Below, piece by piece: positions 1 to 7,695 of a stretch of 64,000 bases of DNA. Source of the stretch: Dorea_D hominis. Its GTDB lineage: Bacteria > Bacillota > Clostridia > Lachnospirales > Lachnospiraceae. The position numbers and the translations under genes are program-made. Below the pieces are notes generated by a model that ran no database searches, was not told the DNA's origin, and was given only the letters and a program-made list of their open reading frames with translations. The stretch's first letter is position 1, and the number at the start of each line of letters is the position of its first letter. The stretch covers positions 14,352 to 78,351 of the forward strand of contig NZ_JACOOY010000015.1 in the NCBI RefSeq assembly GCF_014287705.1, in the 5' to 3' direction.

Positions 1-517
1 TATCGTTTTTTTTAGAATCTTGCAAGTGGATGACTTCCCTGTGGTTATGAAATGCTTCATAATATGAAAGACAAACTTATACTAAACGCTAAATAATTTA
101 TAACATTTAGCAAAAACGATTGTTAAAATAATTGCAAAGGAGACGATTCTCTTCTTTCATTCTGGCGGTGGTGTGACAATCAGTGGTGTAGAAGTGCTTT
201 TACAGGTAGATTTTGCACAGAAGATTCTGAAGTCCTGCATAGAACAGAGAATTAAAGAGAATCTGATTCGTTTAAATAAAGAATTTAAAGAAGATATCCA
301 TATAAGAATTTCGACGATTCTGACAGTAAATTTATCTGAAAAAAATATGAAAGAAATTCCTTCCGAAAATCTATCATAAAGCAAAGATTGTAGAATTATA
401 AAGTACGTGAAATTATACAAGAAAATCCTTGTGCTATCGTGTCTGGGATGATACAATAACGAGCGTAATTGTATTGTATCCTGCAAGGCAGGAATGATAA
501 CAAGGAGGAATTGAATA
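1..517. other. Leader region before panT, no recognised gene
   Basis: I recognise no gene here. A weak short reading frame at about 173-379 has neither a ribosome site nor a family resemblance, so I do not call it. Close to panT, GATACAAT at 450-457 can pair with ATTGTATC at 473-480, giving an 8-bp hairpin about 38 bases before the panT start. It has no T-run and could be a leader structure. A ribosome site (AAGGAGG) lies at about 502-508. Confidence 0.4.
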
Positions 518-1174
518 ATGAAAACAAAGAAACACGACACAAAGTGGATGGTAAGTGTTGCACTTATGGCAGCAATTGTAATCGTACTGGCGAACACACC
601 GCTTGGGATGATCCAGCTTCCGATTATTAAGGCGACAACGGTACACATCCCGGTAATTCTCGGAGCAATTTTACTTGGACCGGCAGCAGGAGCAATTCTT
701 GGCGGCGTATTTGGTATTTGCTCTCTGATCAGCAACACGATGGCTCCAACATTGTTATCCTTTGCATTCTCACCATTTATGAGCACAACAGGACTTACTG
801 GTGCAGTAAAGGCAATCTGGATATCTGTAGGATGCAGAATTTTGATCGGAGTAGCTGCAGGATGGCTCTGGATTTTGTTTGAGAAGATTAAGATGAATGC
901 AGTTATTGCACTTCCAATTGTTGGATTTGCAGGATCAATGGTGAATACAATCTGTGTGATGGGAAGTATTTATCTCTTGTTTGCAAAGCAGTATGCAGAA
1001 GCAAAAGATGTTGCGGTCAGTGCAGTATGGGGCCTTGTCATGGGAACCGTAACAGCATCCGGAATCCCGGAAGCGATTGCAGCAGCAGTGCTTGTACTCG
1101 CAATTGGAAAAGTCCTGCTCAGTGTATTCAAGAAGATGGATATCGGAATAGGACGTGCAGAAGTGGCAAAATAA
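518..1174 (+). CDS. ECF transporter S component, PanT-like
   Basis: A 218-residue, very hydrophobic protein with about six membrane segments and a lysine-rich N-terminus. It matches the substrate-binding S component of energy-coupling-factor vitamin transporters, which docks with a shared EcfT/EcfA/EcfA' module encoded elsewhere. The segment around residues 38-70 (TTVHIPVILGAILLGPAAG, then a SNT and SF pattern) is what I remember of the pantothenate-type (PanT) subfamily, so pantothenate is the favoured substrate. Another vitamin cannot be excluded by eye. The start is set by AAGGAGG ten bases upstream. It is a single-gene unit closed by a terminator. Confidence 0.75.
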   Translation: MKTKKHDTKWMVSVALMAAIVIVLANTPLGMIQLPIIKATTVHIPVILGAILLGPAAGAILGGVFGICSLISNTMAPTLLSFAFSPFMSTTGLTGAVKAIWISVGCRILIGVAAGWLWILFEKIKMNAVIALPIVGFAGSMVNTICVMGSIYLLFAKQYAEAKDVAVSAVWGLVMGTVTASGIPEAIAAAVLVLAIGKVLLSVFKKMDIGIGRAEVAK

Positions 1175-1193
1175 ATATAATACAGAATATAAT

Positions 1194-1231
1194 TATAAGG
1201 CGGCAGATTTTTCTGTCGCCTTATTTATGCG
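1194..1231 (+). terminator. Intrinsic terminator after panT
   Basis: ATAAGGCGGCAGA and TCTGTCGCCTTAT form a 13-bp stem with one wobble pair around a short T loop, followed by a T-rich stretch. It ends the panT unit. Confidence 0.75.
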
Positions 1232-1295
1232 ATAGGAAATCATGCCTTCTAAATAAAGGGATATAAAAATTAAATGAAAAAATTTAGAAAAAATA

Positions 1296-1325
1296 TTGAC
1301 ATATAGTGCTAATCTGTGGTATAAA
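1296..1325 (+). promoter_or_regulatory. Sigma-A promoter of tRNA-Trp
   Basis: TTGACA at 1296-1301 and TATAAA at 1320-1325 are separated by 18 bases. The -10 box ends about 30 bases before the tRNA. Confidence 0.7.
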
Positions 1326-1356
1326 TATCTAGTGTCAATCACACAGACAAGCACAT

Positions 1357-1427
1357 AGGGGATTGGTCAAGTGGTATGATAGGGGTCTCCAAAACCTTTG
1401 GCGGGAGTTCGATTCTCTCATCCCCTG
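1357..1427 (+). tRNA. tRNA-Trp (anticodon CCA)
   Basis: The 71-base segment folds as a cloverleaf: acceptor AGGGGAT with ATCCCCT, a 4-bp D stem (GTCA/TGAT), anticodon stem GGGGT/ACCTT around loop CTCCAAA (anticodon CCA), and T arm GGGAG-TTCGATT-CTCTC. CCA is not encoded. Its last 21 bases (1407-1427) are the integration target of the adjacent element and are repeated at 7696-7716, so the tRNA stays intact after insertion. Confidence 0.9.
1407..1427 (+). repeat. attL: 21-bp att core in tRNA-Trp 3' end
   Basis: It is identical to 7696-7716 and covers the T loop, the 3' T stem and the 3' acceptor strand of tRNA-Trp. This is the usual tRNA target of tyrosine integrases. Confidence 0.85.
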
Positions 1428-1440
1428 TTGACCGAAGAGT

Positions 1441-1476
1441 CAGAAACCTTGAATTTCCAAGGCTTCTGGCTTTTTT
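1441..1476. terminator. Terminator between tRNA-Trp and integrase
   Basis: CAGAAACCTTG and CAAGGCTTCTG form an 11-bp stem with one mismatch, followed by a T6 run. It lies between the tRNA and the convergent integrase gene, on the element side of attL. Confidence 0.65.
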
Positions 1477-1497
1477 CATTTTCTAGATAATTCCAAT

Positions 1498-1517
1498 GTA
1501 GTCAAGTATGTAGTCAA
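1498..1517 (+). repeat. Tandem GTAGTCAA motifs, left end of element
   Basis: GTAGTCAA occurs at 1498-1505 and 1510-1517 (12-base period). The same octamer occurs twice in the same orientation near the right end (7625-7632 and 7635-7642). Paired short direct repeats inside both ends are typical arm-type binding sites of Tn916-like integrases. That function is inferred. Confidence 0.55.
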
Positions 1518-1530
1518 ACAGGAATTATTC

Positions 1531-2769
1531 CTAAAATGAGATAGCATTTTCAATCTGTTTTTCTTTGTTTTTCGTTGTTTTATTGCTGAAATAATATAAT
1601 TTTTTTGTTGTACTGATATCACTGTGTCCCATTTGTTCTGTAATAAATCCCTCATCTACATCACTGTCTATTAAGGTTGTTCCATAAGTCTTTCGTATCT
1701 TGTGCATGGTACGATGTGGGATATGTAATTCATTACATATTCTGGACAGTCTTTTATTAAAAGTATTTCCTCTGATACGTTTTCCGTTATGCTCAAATAA
1801 ATATGTTCCCGATGTATTCAGTTCCAATATTTGATTCAACGTATCCAGTGCGGTAGAGGATATGATTAAATCCCGATTACCAGCATCTGTTTTAGCGTGT
1901 TCTTTTACAGCTACAATCCATTTATTGTTTTCGTCTCGGTATTTATCTTCGGTATGTCTGATTTTAATAATACGTCCGTGTAAGTCTTCTTTCTTTAGAG
2001 TGCTTAGTTCACCGACACGTAAACCTGTCTGAAATGTAAGCAGAATACCAAGATTATAAATATCCGGCTTTGCTTTCAGACGTTGAATGACTACGGGAAT
2101 TTCATCTTCCATAAACACTTCTTTCTGCTTATCTATAATCTTCCGTTTAAAAAGATTATTCGGCAGTTCTAAATCTCCAAAAAATTCAGTGATACTGATT
2201 GCAGTATACTTTTTCTTCTTACCGTATTTGAAGATACCACGAATCAATGTCCGTAATCCGGCATATGCCTTTCTAGTAAGTGTAAGGTCACGAATGGTGC
2301 ATTTGATAAATACTTCCAAATCATCTTCTGTGACATTTTTAAATTTCTTTTTGGTAATTGAAACAGAAGTGTAGTGGAAAAATCTTTTGTAATCGTTCAC
2401 GTATCTGTCATAAGACGCTTTCTGTATCTCGCCGAAATCCAGTTTGCGATTTATCCATTCATAGAAAACATCATCAATATAAATTTCTTCCTGTAGAGCC
2501 TTGTAAAACTCTACAATGACATTTTCCAGTTCTTCACGGGTATTTCTGCGTCTGTAAAGTCGGTTTCCGTCTTGTTGTGGAAGATACGTGGAATAAATTT
2601 CTTTTCCCGATTTGTCTGTTGTTACTGTAATTGCGTAAACATGCTGTGCAAGTATTTCCTTTCTTTCCATATCTGTTATATCATTCAGCATGGTATCTAA
2701 AGAGATTATACCTGTTTGGATTGCGTAATTCAATAAATCTGTATCGTCGTAAGCGTTGGGTTCAGTCAT
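1531..2769 (-). CDS. Tyrosine integrase of the tRNA-Trp element
   Basis: A 412-residue site-specific recombinase that would integrate and excise the element at tRNA-Trp. The catalytic domain occupies roughly residues 215-400. The conserved Arg is in TGLRVGEL (R251), H-x-x-R is in MHKIRKT (H356, R359), the second His is in MGHSDIS (H382), and the nucleophile Tyr is at 392 or 393. The region around 95-180 looks like the core-binding SAM-like domain, and the N-terminal 90 residues are a likely arm-binding domain. The gene lies directly inside attL, as usual for this family. No clear ribosome site precedes the chosen ATG, so the start is the least certain part. Confidence 0.9.
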   Translation of the reverse strand: MTEPNAYDDTDLLNYAIQTGIISLDTMLNDITDMERKEILAQHVYAITVTTDKSGKEIYSTYLPQQDGNRLYRRRNTREELENVIVEFYKALQEEIYIDDVFYEWINRKLDFGEIQKASYDRYVNDYKRFFHYTSVSITKKKFKNVTEDDLEVFIKCTIRDLTLTRKAYAGLRTLIRGIFKYGKKKKYTAISITEFFGDLELPNNLFKRKIIDKQKEVFMEDEIPVVIQRLKAKPDIYNLGILLTFQTGLRVGELSTLKKEDLHGRIIKIRHTEDKYRDENNKWIVAVKEHAKTDAGNRDLIISSTALDTLNQILELNTSGTYLFEHNGKRIRGNTFNKRLSRICNELHIPHRTMHKIRKTYGTTLIDSDVDEGFITEQMGHSDISTTKKLYYFSNKTTKNKEKQIENAISF

Positions 2770-2917
2770 AAATTACATCAATATGATAAGGGTATTGTCT
2801 CAAAATATCTTGTGCCTATTTAATTTTTCTGTGTATAGTTAATGCCCTGTATTTTTTTATTTTAAATTTATATTGTCATTTATCTGTTATTATGGGCGAA
2901 TCATTCAGATATTTCGC

Positions 2918-4012
2918 TTACTCATTATCAGAATAACTCCTTTCTGTTATTGGTAGTTTGGAAGATTTTTTGTAATCTTCATAAATTTTTATCTGGGTAT
3001 CATTCATCTTTGCCTGTTCGATTAATACCTGTATATAATCGCAGTTATCCAGTTCTCCGATTTTTGAAAATAATTTTAAAGACGGAGCAACGGAACTTTC
3101 TAACCAGTTCCAGATACTATCAAGTGTCTTTTTCTGCGGTTGAATTGTCAGCTTTATTTTCTCTATATCTTGCATAAATAATTCCCAAGGGGGATAAGTA
3201 GGATAAAGTCTTTTCCGTGAAGTAGATTTGTTTTCCGGCTGTTCAAGAAAACGGATTTTACCATTTAGTACAGACATTGCAATCTCTGCAACATCACGTC
3301 TGGCGATTAATTCCTGTACAACTTTATTTGCCCGTTCCTGTCGGAATCGCAGTTCATATCTGTTCCAGTTCGGGTCTAATTCTTTGCCAAATTTTTCTGC
3401 CTGTTCGTACCCTTTTTCATAGAAAACAATTCGGAAATCACTGTTGCTACTCCCAAGATAAAGCGTGTTTCCTTTATGAACAGGTATTGATTCACTTAAT
3501 TCACCAGAAGCATTTTCAGAATAATTACGTAACTGACTAGATATTAAGCCTTGCTTTGTTAAACGTATCAGTTCTGGAATGTTAAGATATGGTTTATGGT
3601 CATCTATTGCTAAATCAATTCGTGGAAAATTCACATGATACTGACATACCCTTGCGAAGAAATCAAACCATGTTTCTTTGTTTATCACAAGGAAGTTTTC
3701 ATAATTTCTACAGCCAGAGCCACTCATTAATATCTGAAATCCATTGTACTGCATTTTACCAGTCGGTTTTAGAATCTTGATATTATCAAATCCGGCAACC
3801 AGTTCATGTCCGGCAATTCCTTTCCCTTTATTCTGAAGTTCCATAAGTGAAAGAGGAATTTTTAGGATGTCCGTTATGACAGTGAATAAATCTACATCTT
3901 TCGCTGTAATCTGACACCAGTCAATCAAGGCTGTCAGACTGTTTTTTTGTCGTGTTACCCTCCTGTTAGTATAGGAGGGTTCTGAAAGAACTGATTTACT
4001 TCTTTCTTCCAA
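2918..4012 (-). CDS. Rep_trans-family replication initiator / MobT-like relaxase
   Basis: About 364 residues, resembling the replication initiation factors of rolling-circle plasmids and the Orf20/MobT relaxases of Tn916-type elements (Rep_trans). Supporting features are the N-terminal LIDWCQIT segment, the R-I-D-L-A-I-D-D stretch that fits the family's acidic metal-site region, and the later RYELRFRQERAN block. I place the start at a TTG at 4012 because GGAGG lies 8 bases upstream. An in-frame ATG at 4105 has no ribosome site and would be encoded within two perfect hairpins. It would nick and replicate or mobilise the excised element. Confidence 0.75.
   Translation of the reverse strand: MEERSKSVLSEPSYTNRRVTRQKNSLTALIDWCQITAKDVDLFTVITDILKIPLSLMELQNKGKGIAGHELVAGFDNIKILKPTGKMQYNGFQILMSGSGCRNYENFLVINKETWFDFFARVCQYHVNFPRIDLAIDDHKPYLNIPELIRLTKQGLISSQLRNYSENASGELSESIPVHKGNTLYLGSSNSDFRIVFYEKGYEQAEKFGKELDPNWNRYELRFRQERANKVVQELIARRDVAEIAMSVLNGKIRFLEQPENKSTSRKRLYPTYPPWELFMQDIEKIKLTIQPQKKTLDSIWNWLESSVAPSLKLFSKIGELDNCDYIQVLIEQAKMNDTQIKIYEDYKKSSKLPITERSYSDNE
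3957..3980. other. Perfect 8-bp hairpin in 5' part of rep
   Basis: ACCCTCCT (3957-3964) and AGGAGGGT (3973-3980) pair perfectly around an 8-base loop. It is one of three hairpins within 141 bp at the start of the initiator gene. Confidence 0.6.
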
Positions 4013-4031
4013 ATAATAATCCTCCTTTGCC

Positions 4032-4097
4032 GATAGTGGCAGAGCCACTATCCCTGTCTCTTTTACTGTCCGTTTGGTACGGACAGCAAGAGACAGG
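4032..4097. other. Two hairpins in rep leader: candidate oriT/dso or leader control
   Basis: The first hairpin has a perfect 9-bp stem at 4032-4040/4044-4052. The second pairs 4053-4062 with 4088-4097 (10 bp) and contains an inner 7-bp stem at 4066-4072/4080-4086. They lie between the small partner gene and the TTG start of the initiator, upstream of its GGAGG. There is no T-run, so these are not terminators. Initiator nicking origins often lie next to the initiator gene, but that role is inferred. Confidence 0.55.
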
Positions 4098-4111
4098 AAG
4101 TTCATATGTTA

Positions 4112-4447
4112 CTATGCATTTTTCTGGGAAATACAACGAATCCCTTTACAGGTTACACGTTCTACCAGTGTAGGATAATTTCCTCTCTGAACATATGGAG
4201 CATAGACAGGTGTATCCAGTTCCACTACAGAATATGGCTCGATAGTTGGGATTTCTGTCATTTCCAGTCGAATATCAACACTGTTACCAAGTTTCATACT
4301 TCCAAGATGAAGTTTGACCGCTTCGATATCTTCGGTTTTCTTTCTGGTATCTTTGTCATAGCGGTAGCAATAATCAGCTCCCATATAACGAAGTTCCCCG
4401 AATACCTCTTTGATCTGTTCTTTTGTTAATGTAATCTGCATAAGCAT
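4112..4447 (-). CDS. Small conserved element protein next to rep, unknown function
   Basis: About 111 residues, reading in the same direction as the initiator gene and ending about 100 bases before its start. I do not recognise a named domain. The protein is mixed and acidic, with an N-terminal helix (TLTKEQIKEVFGEL) and a probable beta-rich second half. GGAGAAAGG precedes two candidate ATG codons at 4447 and 4441; I use 4447. Its position matches that of small accessory proteins that precede the relaxase in Tn916-type modules. Transcription toward rep suggests a shared unit controlled from the operator region at 4516-4595. Confidence 0.55.
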   Translation of the reverse strand: MLMQITLTKEQIKEVFGELRYMGADYCYRYDKDTRKKTEDIEAVKLHLGSMKLGNSVDIRLEMTEIPTIEPYSVVELDTPVYAPYVQRGNYPTLVERVTCKGIRCISQKNA

Positions 4448-4515
4448 TATCCTTTCTCCCCGTATCACCGATAGGACAGTCGTCTTAATAAGTATTGAAA
4501 TCCATGGATATTTGA

Positions 4516-4595
4516 AGTTTAGTTATTTCTAAACTATTTAAATCATAACATTGAGCAAAACGAAAATCAATATAAAGTTTAGAAATTTATAAACT
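4516..4595. promoter_or_regulatory. Two repressor operators between element operon and cI gene
   Basis: AGTTTAG-n6-CTAAACT (4516-4535) is a perfect dyad, and AGTTTAG-n6-ATAAACT (4576-4595) is the same motif with one mismatch. The spacing centre to centre is 60 bases. Both lie between the leftward rep module and the rightward repressor gene, as expected for operators of the adjacent cI-like protein. Confidence 0.65.
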
Positions 4596-4679
4596 TTTTA
4601 TTTTCTTTGCAGAGTATTTATGATATAGTGAGTACAGAATAAATGAATCAGCCACACAGAGAAAGTAGAGGATATCGAA

Positions 4680-5357
4680 ATGAACACAATTGCAGAACGA
4701 ATCAGATTTGCGATGAATGTAAGAAATGTAAAGCAAGTGGAAATGGTACAGCGAACAGGAATTACAAAGGGTGCGTTTAGTTCTTATCTTTCTGGAAATT
4801 ACAATCCCAAAAAGGATAAATTGGAACTGATTGCTGACGCACTGGATATCAATATTAACTGGTTAATGGGTGAAAATGTGCCTATGGAAAATATCAGTGC
4901 TACAGATAATCAGACTACGGGATATGTATTTTACAAAGAAATGGAATACTTATTGAATAACACCGACACGGCATATATCGGATTTCAGACACAGTATGGG
5001 GCATTAATCCCAAGATATCAAATATATGTAAATGTCAGTTTAAATGAAATGCATATCGTACCTATTTTCTTACGGGAAGATTCAAAAGAGTATTATCAAT
5101 ATCCAAAAGAACTTACTCAACCAGAATCATATGAGATATTTACAAGGGATTTTTCCAGTATTCATATGACACTTGCCACTTCTCAGATATATTATTATGG
5201 AATCAATGAAAAGACATTGGAAACGGAAATCTTTTCGTTTGCCTATTCGTCCGAAAAAAATTGCTATGTAGCGAGTGATTGTCAGCCTGTCTTGTGTGAT
5301 GAATTTGTCCGTGAAATCGAAAAGGAAGTGCTTTATCTCCGGAAAGTTTCCAGATAA
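4680..5357 (+). CDS. cI-like HTH (XRE) repressor of the element
   Basis: 225 residues. The N-terminal 60 residues form a Cro/C1-type helix-turn-helix: the VEMVQRTGITKGAFSSYLSGN segment supplies the two DNA-contacting helices and the DININWLMGE segment ends the domain. The C-terminal 150 residues are not a LexA-type autoprotease that I can recognise; there is no clear Ser-Lys dyad, so induction would work differently. It is transcribed divergently from the rep module across two matching dyads (4516-4595). The likely role is maintenance of the integrated state and autoregulation. Confidence 0.8.
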   Translation: MNTIAERIRFAMNVRNVKQVEMVQRTGITKGAFSSYLSGNYNPKKDKLELIADALDININWLMGENVPMENISATDNQTTGYVFYKEMEYLLNNTDTAYIGFQTQYGALIPRYQIYVNVSLNEMHIVPIFLREDSKEYYQYPKELTQPESYEIFTRDFSSIHMTLATSQIYYYGINEKTLETEIFSFAYSSEKNCYVASDCQPVLCDEFVREIEKEVLYLRKVSR

Positions 5358-5363
5358 CAGACA

Positions 5364-5400
5364 AGAGGACTTGCAAGGTTGGTGACCTTTCAAGTCCTCT
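5364..5400. other. Strong 15-bp hairpin after repressor gene
   Basis: AGAGGACTTG (5364-5373) pairs with 5391-5400, and AAGGT (5375-5379) pairs with 5385-5389 around a 5-base loop. No T-run follows on either strand, so a standard intrinsic terminator is doubtful, although it lies at a gene end. Confidence 0.55.
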
Positions 5401-5433
5401 ATATAGCATGGTTGTATTGGATACCGTCCGTTC

Positions 5434-5482
5434 TGTCAAGGACTGCCCTAACGGCGTATCGGCTTCGCCTTGTTCCTTGACA
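5434..5482. repeat. GC-rich inverted-repeat block inside AT-rich cargo
   Basis: TGTCAAGGA (5434-5442) and TCCTTGACA (5474-5482) are perfect inverted copies flanking a GC-rich core that contains a further GGCG/CGCC pairing. The composition contrasts sharply with the surrounding AT-rich sequence. It could be a transfer or single-strand origin, or a remnant of another element; the function is unknown. Confidence 0.5.
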
Positions 5483-5580
5483 TCACTAGATGACGAAAAT
5501 CTTATTTATAAAATGAAAACATGGAAATATTCAGTAGGATATCAGCATTCAAACATTATTTTAGAATGAACTTATAAAAA

Positions 5581-6045
5581 TCAATTAATATTTAAATTCG
5601 TTTTATTGCTTTCAAATTTTTCTATTAGATTTTTCCCCATTACAATAATTTCTTTTTTCCAAGGATTTCCAAATATTCCATATTTCCAGTCAGAATCAAA
5701 AAATAAATGATAATCCCCATTCGGATAGTAGGTAGGAAAATAAACAGTACATTTTCTGTTAGTGTCATAATATTCATAATCACAAGGGATATATTCTTTT
5801 GGGGAAAATGTAAAACAGTCATGTTGCCAATCAAAAGCATACATTTTATCACTTACCAACTCTTCCAAAAAAGAATTAATTAGATGCTCCTGTTCATCTG
5901 ACCAAGGAGTGTCTTTGTGATACGTCTTATTCTCAATGGGGATTTTTATCCATTCAAATTGTCCGTGTATCTTGGGTGTGAATTTATATTCATTATATAA
6001 TTTGTTCCATAAGAGATTTTCTGTATTTTGCGGAATAATTTTCAA
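5581..6045 (-). CDS. DUF2716 family protein
   Basis: 154 residues, matching the DUF2716 family as I remember it: a WNKLYNEYKFTP opening, YAFDWQHDCFTF in the middle, and PNGDYHLFFDSDWKYGIFGNPW near the end. The biochemical role is unknown. In other Firmicutes such proteins occur among small single-domain genes that have been suggested to be immunity proteins. The start is a TTG at 6045, preceded by AGGGGG nine bases upstream. It is the first of four leftward cargo genes with low GC content, which suggests recent acquisition with the element. Confidence 0.65.
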   Translation of the reverse strand: MKIIPQNTENLLWNKLYNEYKFTPKIHGQFEWIKIPIENKTYHKDTPWSDEQEHLINSFLEELVSDKMYAFDWQHDCFTFSPKEYIPCDYEYYDTNRKCTVYFPTYYPNGDYHLFFDSDWKYGIFGNPWKKEIIVMGKNLIEKFESNKTNLNIN

Positions 6046-6074
6046 TATTATATTCCCCCTGCTGTTATATTATC

Positions 6075-6317
6075 CTACTCTTTATTATGTAAATTTCTTA
6101 AGATGTGATAATACATTTTCATATCCTCATCTACTTGCTCTTTACTTCGCATACTATAAGTGTCTAAGTTAGCTGTATCTACGCTTAAACCAAGCATTCT
6201 ACAGATAACATCAACTTGCCACACCTCAAGTGGAATTTCCAATTTCCTATCGTCATATGCATCTATTACTAATGTTACAGATTTAATATTATCTTTTCTT
6301 TTGATGTTATTTTTCAT
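6075..6317 (-). CDS. Small hypothetical cargo protein
   Basis: 80 residues, no family recognised. A Lys-rich N-terminus is followed by a probable strand (SVTLVIDAYDDRKLEIPLE) and two helices. The ATG at 6317 has AAGGA about 8 bases upstream. It ends 29 bases before the DUF2716 start and follows another small gene, so the cargo is probably co-transcribed leftward. The size and surroundings fit an immunity-type or regulatory protein, but this is only context. Confidence 0.5.
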   Translation of the reverse strand: MKNNIKRKDNIKSVTLVIDAYDDRKLEIPLEVWQVDVICRMLGLSVDTANLDTYSMRSKEQVDEDMKMYYHILRNLHNKE

Positions 6318-6348
6318 CGTATTGTATCCTTACTTTACAAGTGTGAAT

Positions 6349-6726
6349 TTATCTCTTTATATTTTGGTCAGCATACGAGTATACTTTATCCCAAAAAGAT
6401 TCATAATCATTATTTAGAGCAAGATTATAATAGTAAATATCTGTATTTTCTTGTGAAGAGTCATTTTCAAAAGCGGTTAGTACTTTTGCTTCTTCAATCA
6501 ATCCCATATCAGTGAGAGCTTCAATAACATTCTTATAAGATTTAAAGTCTAAACCATTCATGGCTAATTCTGTGTCATAATCTATGACTGTTATAATATT
6601 TTGAATCCAAGATGGCAAATTTCCGAACTCTTTTCGGACTTCTGCATGTTCATAAATATCTGCCATTGCTTGAACAAAGTCTTCACCATTGGTAATCTCT
6701 GATAAAGCCTTATCTATAAAATTCAT
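6349..6726 (-). CDS. Hypothetical acidic cargo protein, possibly DMP19/DUF4375-like
   Basis: 125 residues, acidic and mostly helical. The segment ITVIDYDTELAMNGLDFKSY followed by NVIEALTDMGLIEEA recalls the DMP19/DUF4375 pattern of an NG motif before a helix ending in an aliphatic-Gly pair. I hold this match only loosely. DMP19-like proteins are small acidic binders, some thought to act as immunity or nucleic-acid-mimic proteins. It lies between two other small leftward cargo genes with AT-rich spacers. Confidence 0.45.
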   Translation of the reverse strand: MNFIDKALSEITNGEDFVQAMADIYEHAEVRKEFGNLPSWIQNIITVIDYDTELAMNGLDFKSYKNVIEALTDMGLIEEAKVLTAFENDSSQENTDIYYYNLALNNDYESFWDKVYSYADQNIKR

Positions 6727-6809
6727 CTATATACCCTCTTTTCAATAAAATTCAATTTTCTGTAACTATTGTATCATTAAACGATAAGTAAGTCATATGA
6801 AAATCTAAA

Positions 6810-7214
6810 TCATTTTTCGTATATTTGAATCTTAAATTTATCAGCATTGTTTTTAACATTATTACCGTCATTATCTGATGAATATATAATCTGATACATA
6901 CGTTGATTATGCTCATAACTCCACTCATTGGAATAAACAGATATAACTATTTCGTTCGGATAACCTGTAATATCATAAGAAAAGCGAACGTTTCTATATT
7001 TATTCTCAACTGCCTTTTCAATGAGTTCTTCTGCATATTTTTCTTTGTCTAAGTTAAACAGCTTATTAGCAATGACATCAAACTCTTGTTTATAAAAAGT
7101 ATCAGAAGTGCTGACCATAGTGTTAACAGCTTGTTCTTCACGTCCGTATTGTAAATATCCCAGAAGAGCAATAATACATATCAATATTCTCATAATAATA
7201 TAGCGTTTTCTCAT
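6810..7214 (-). CDS. Small membrane-anchored hypothetical protein
   Basis: 134 residues. A basic N-terminus (MRKRYIIMR) precedes one hydrophobic segment at about residues 8-20, which is a signal anchor or signal peptide without a lipobox Cys. The rest is a soluble extracytoplasmic domain with a strand-rich second half. No family was recognised. AAAGGTG lies a few bases before the ATG. It is the most upstream of the leftward cargo genes, facing the small HTH gene at 7325, so their promoters must lie in the 110-base gap between them. Confidence 0.5.
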   Translation of the reverse strand: MRKRYIIMRILICIIALLGYLQYGREEQAVNTMVSTSDTFYKQEFDVIANKLFNLDKEKYAEELIEKAVENKYRNVRFSYDITGYPNEIVISVYSNEWSYEHNQRMYQIIYSSDNDGNNVKNNADKFKIQIYEK

Positions 7215-7324
7215 ACGACACCTTTCAAATTAGTGTTCGCATACGAACACTATTATAAATGCTATTTTACGCTAATAATAATTACATAGCAAGGAATTAT
7301 GAAAGAAAGCGGAAAATTCGTGAG

Positions 7325-7537
7325 ATGATTAAATACGATAAATTATGGGAGACAATGAAAGCCAAAGGCATTTCACAATATGATTTGTATACGCATTATC
7401 ATATGAACCGTTCTCAACTGAACAGATTAAGACATAATCAGAATGTTGAAGTGAATACGATTGATAAGCTGTGTAATATATTGGATTGTAATGTAGAAGA
7501 TATTATGACACACTATCCAGACGATAATGTATTTTAG
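7325..7537 (+). CDS. Small XRE/HTH regulator of the element
   Basis: About 70 residues, essentially one helix-turn-helix domain: KLWETMKAKGISQYDLYTHYHMNRSQLNRLRHNQNVEVNTIDKLCNILDCNVEDIM. This is the minimal Cro/C1-type regulator common on Firmicute mobile elements, with the LCxxLDCxxxDI ending typical of that group. I chose the ATG at 7325 because the domain begins there; an upstream in-frame ATG at 7259 would add 22 basic residues. It is the only rightward gene near the right end and could control excision or cargo. Confidence 0.65.
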   Translation: MIKYDKLWETMKAKGISQYDLYTHYHMNRSQLNRLRHNQNVEVNTIDKLCNILDCNVEDIMTHYPDDNVF

Positions 7538-7624
7538 AGGAGATATGAAGTGACGCATGAAAAAGATGATACCATGCCGAACGATTTCTCCTTTCTTGTT
7601 TTTTACCACCCATGTTGTCAAAAG

Positions 7625-7642
7625 GTAGTCAAATGTAGTCAA
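7625..7642 (+). repeat. Tandem GTAGTCAA motifs, right end of element
   Basis: GTAGTCAA occurs at 7625-7632 and 7635-7642, matching the left-end pair in sequence and orientation. It lies 54 bases inside attR and is a probable integrase arm site. Confidence 0.55.
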
Positions 7643-7695
7643 AACTCAATCGAAGAAATGCTTATTTTATGGGGATTGTGAGGAGTTCCCACAGG

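Noticed and set aside
173..379. Short rightward open frame before panT
   Set aside because: No ribosome site at a usable distance, no recognisable family, and AT-driven composition. I cannot tell it from chance.
157..786. Long leftward open frame opposite the start of panT
   Set aside because: It is the antisense shadow of panT and its leader, with no ribosome site and no family resemblance; the rightward frame is a clear ECF S component.
4013..4105. ATG at 4105 as the start of the initiator gene
   Set aside because: It lacks a ribosome site, and the added 31 codons would be encoded within two perfect hairpins. A TTG at 4012 has GGAGG eight bases upstream.
5364..5400. Terminator after the element repressor
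   Set aside because: The hairpin is strong, but no T-run follows on either strand, so I list it as a structure only.
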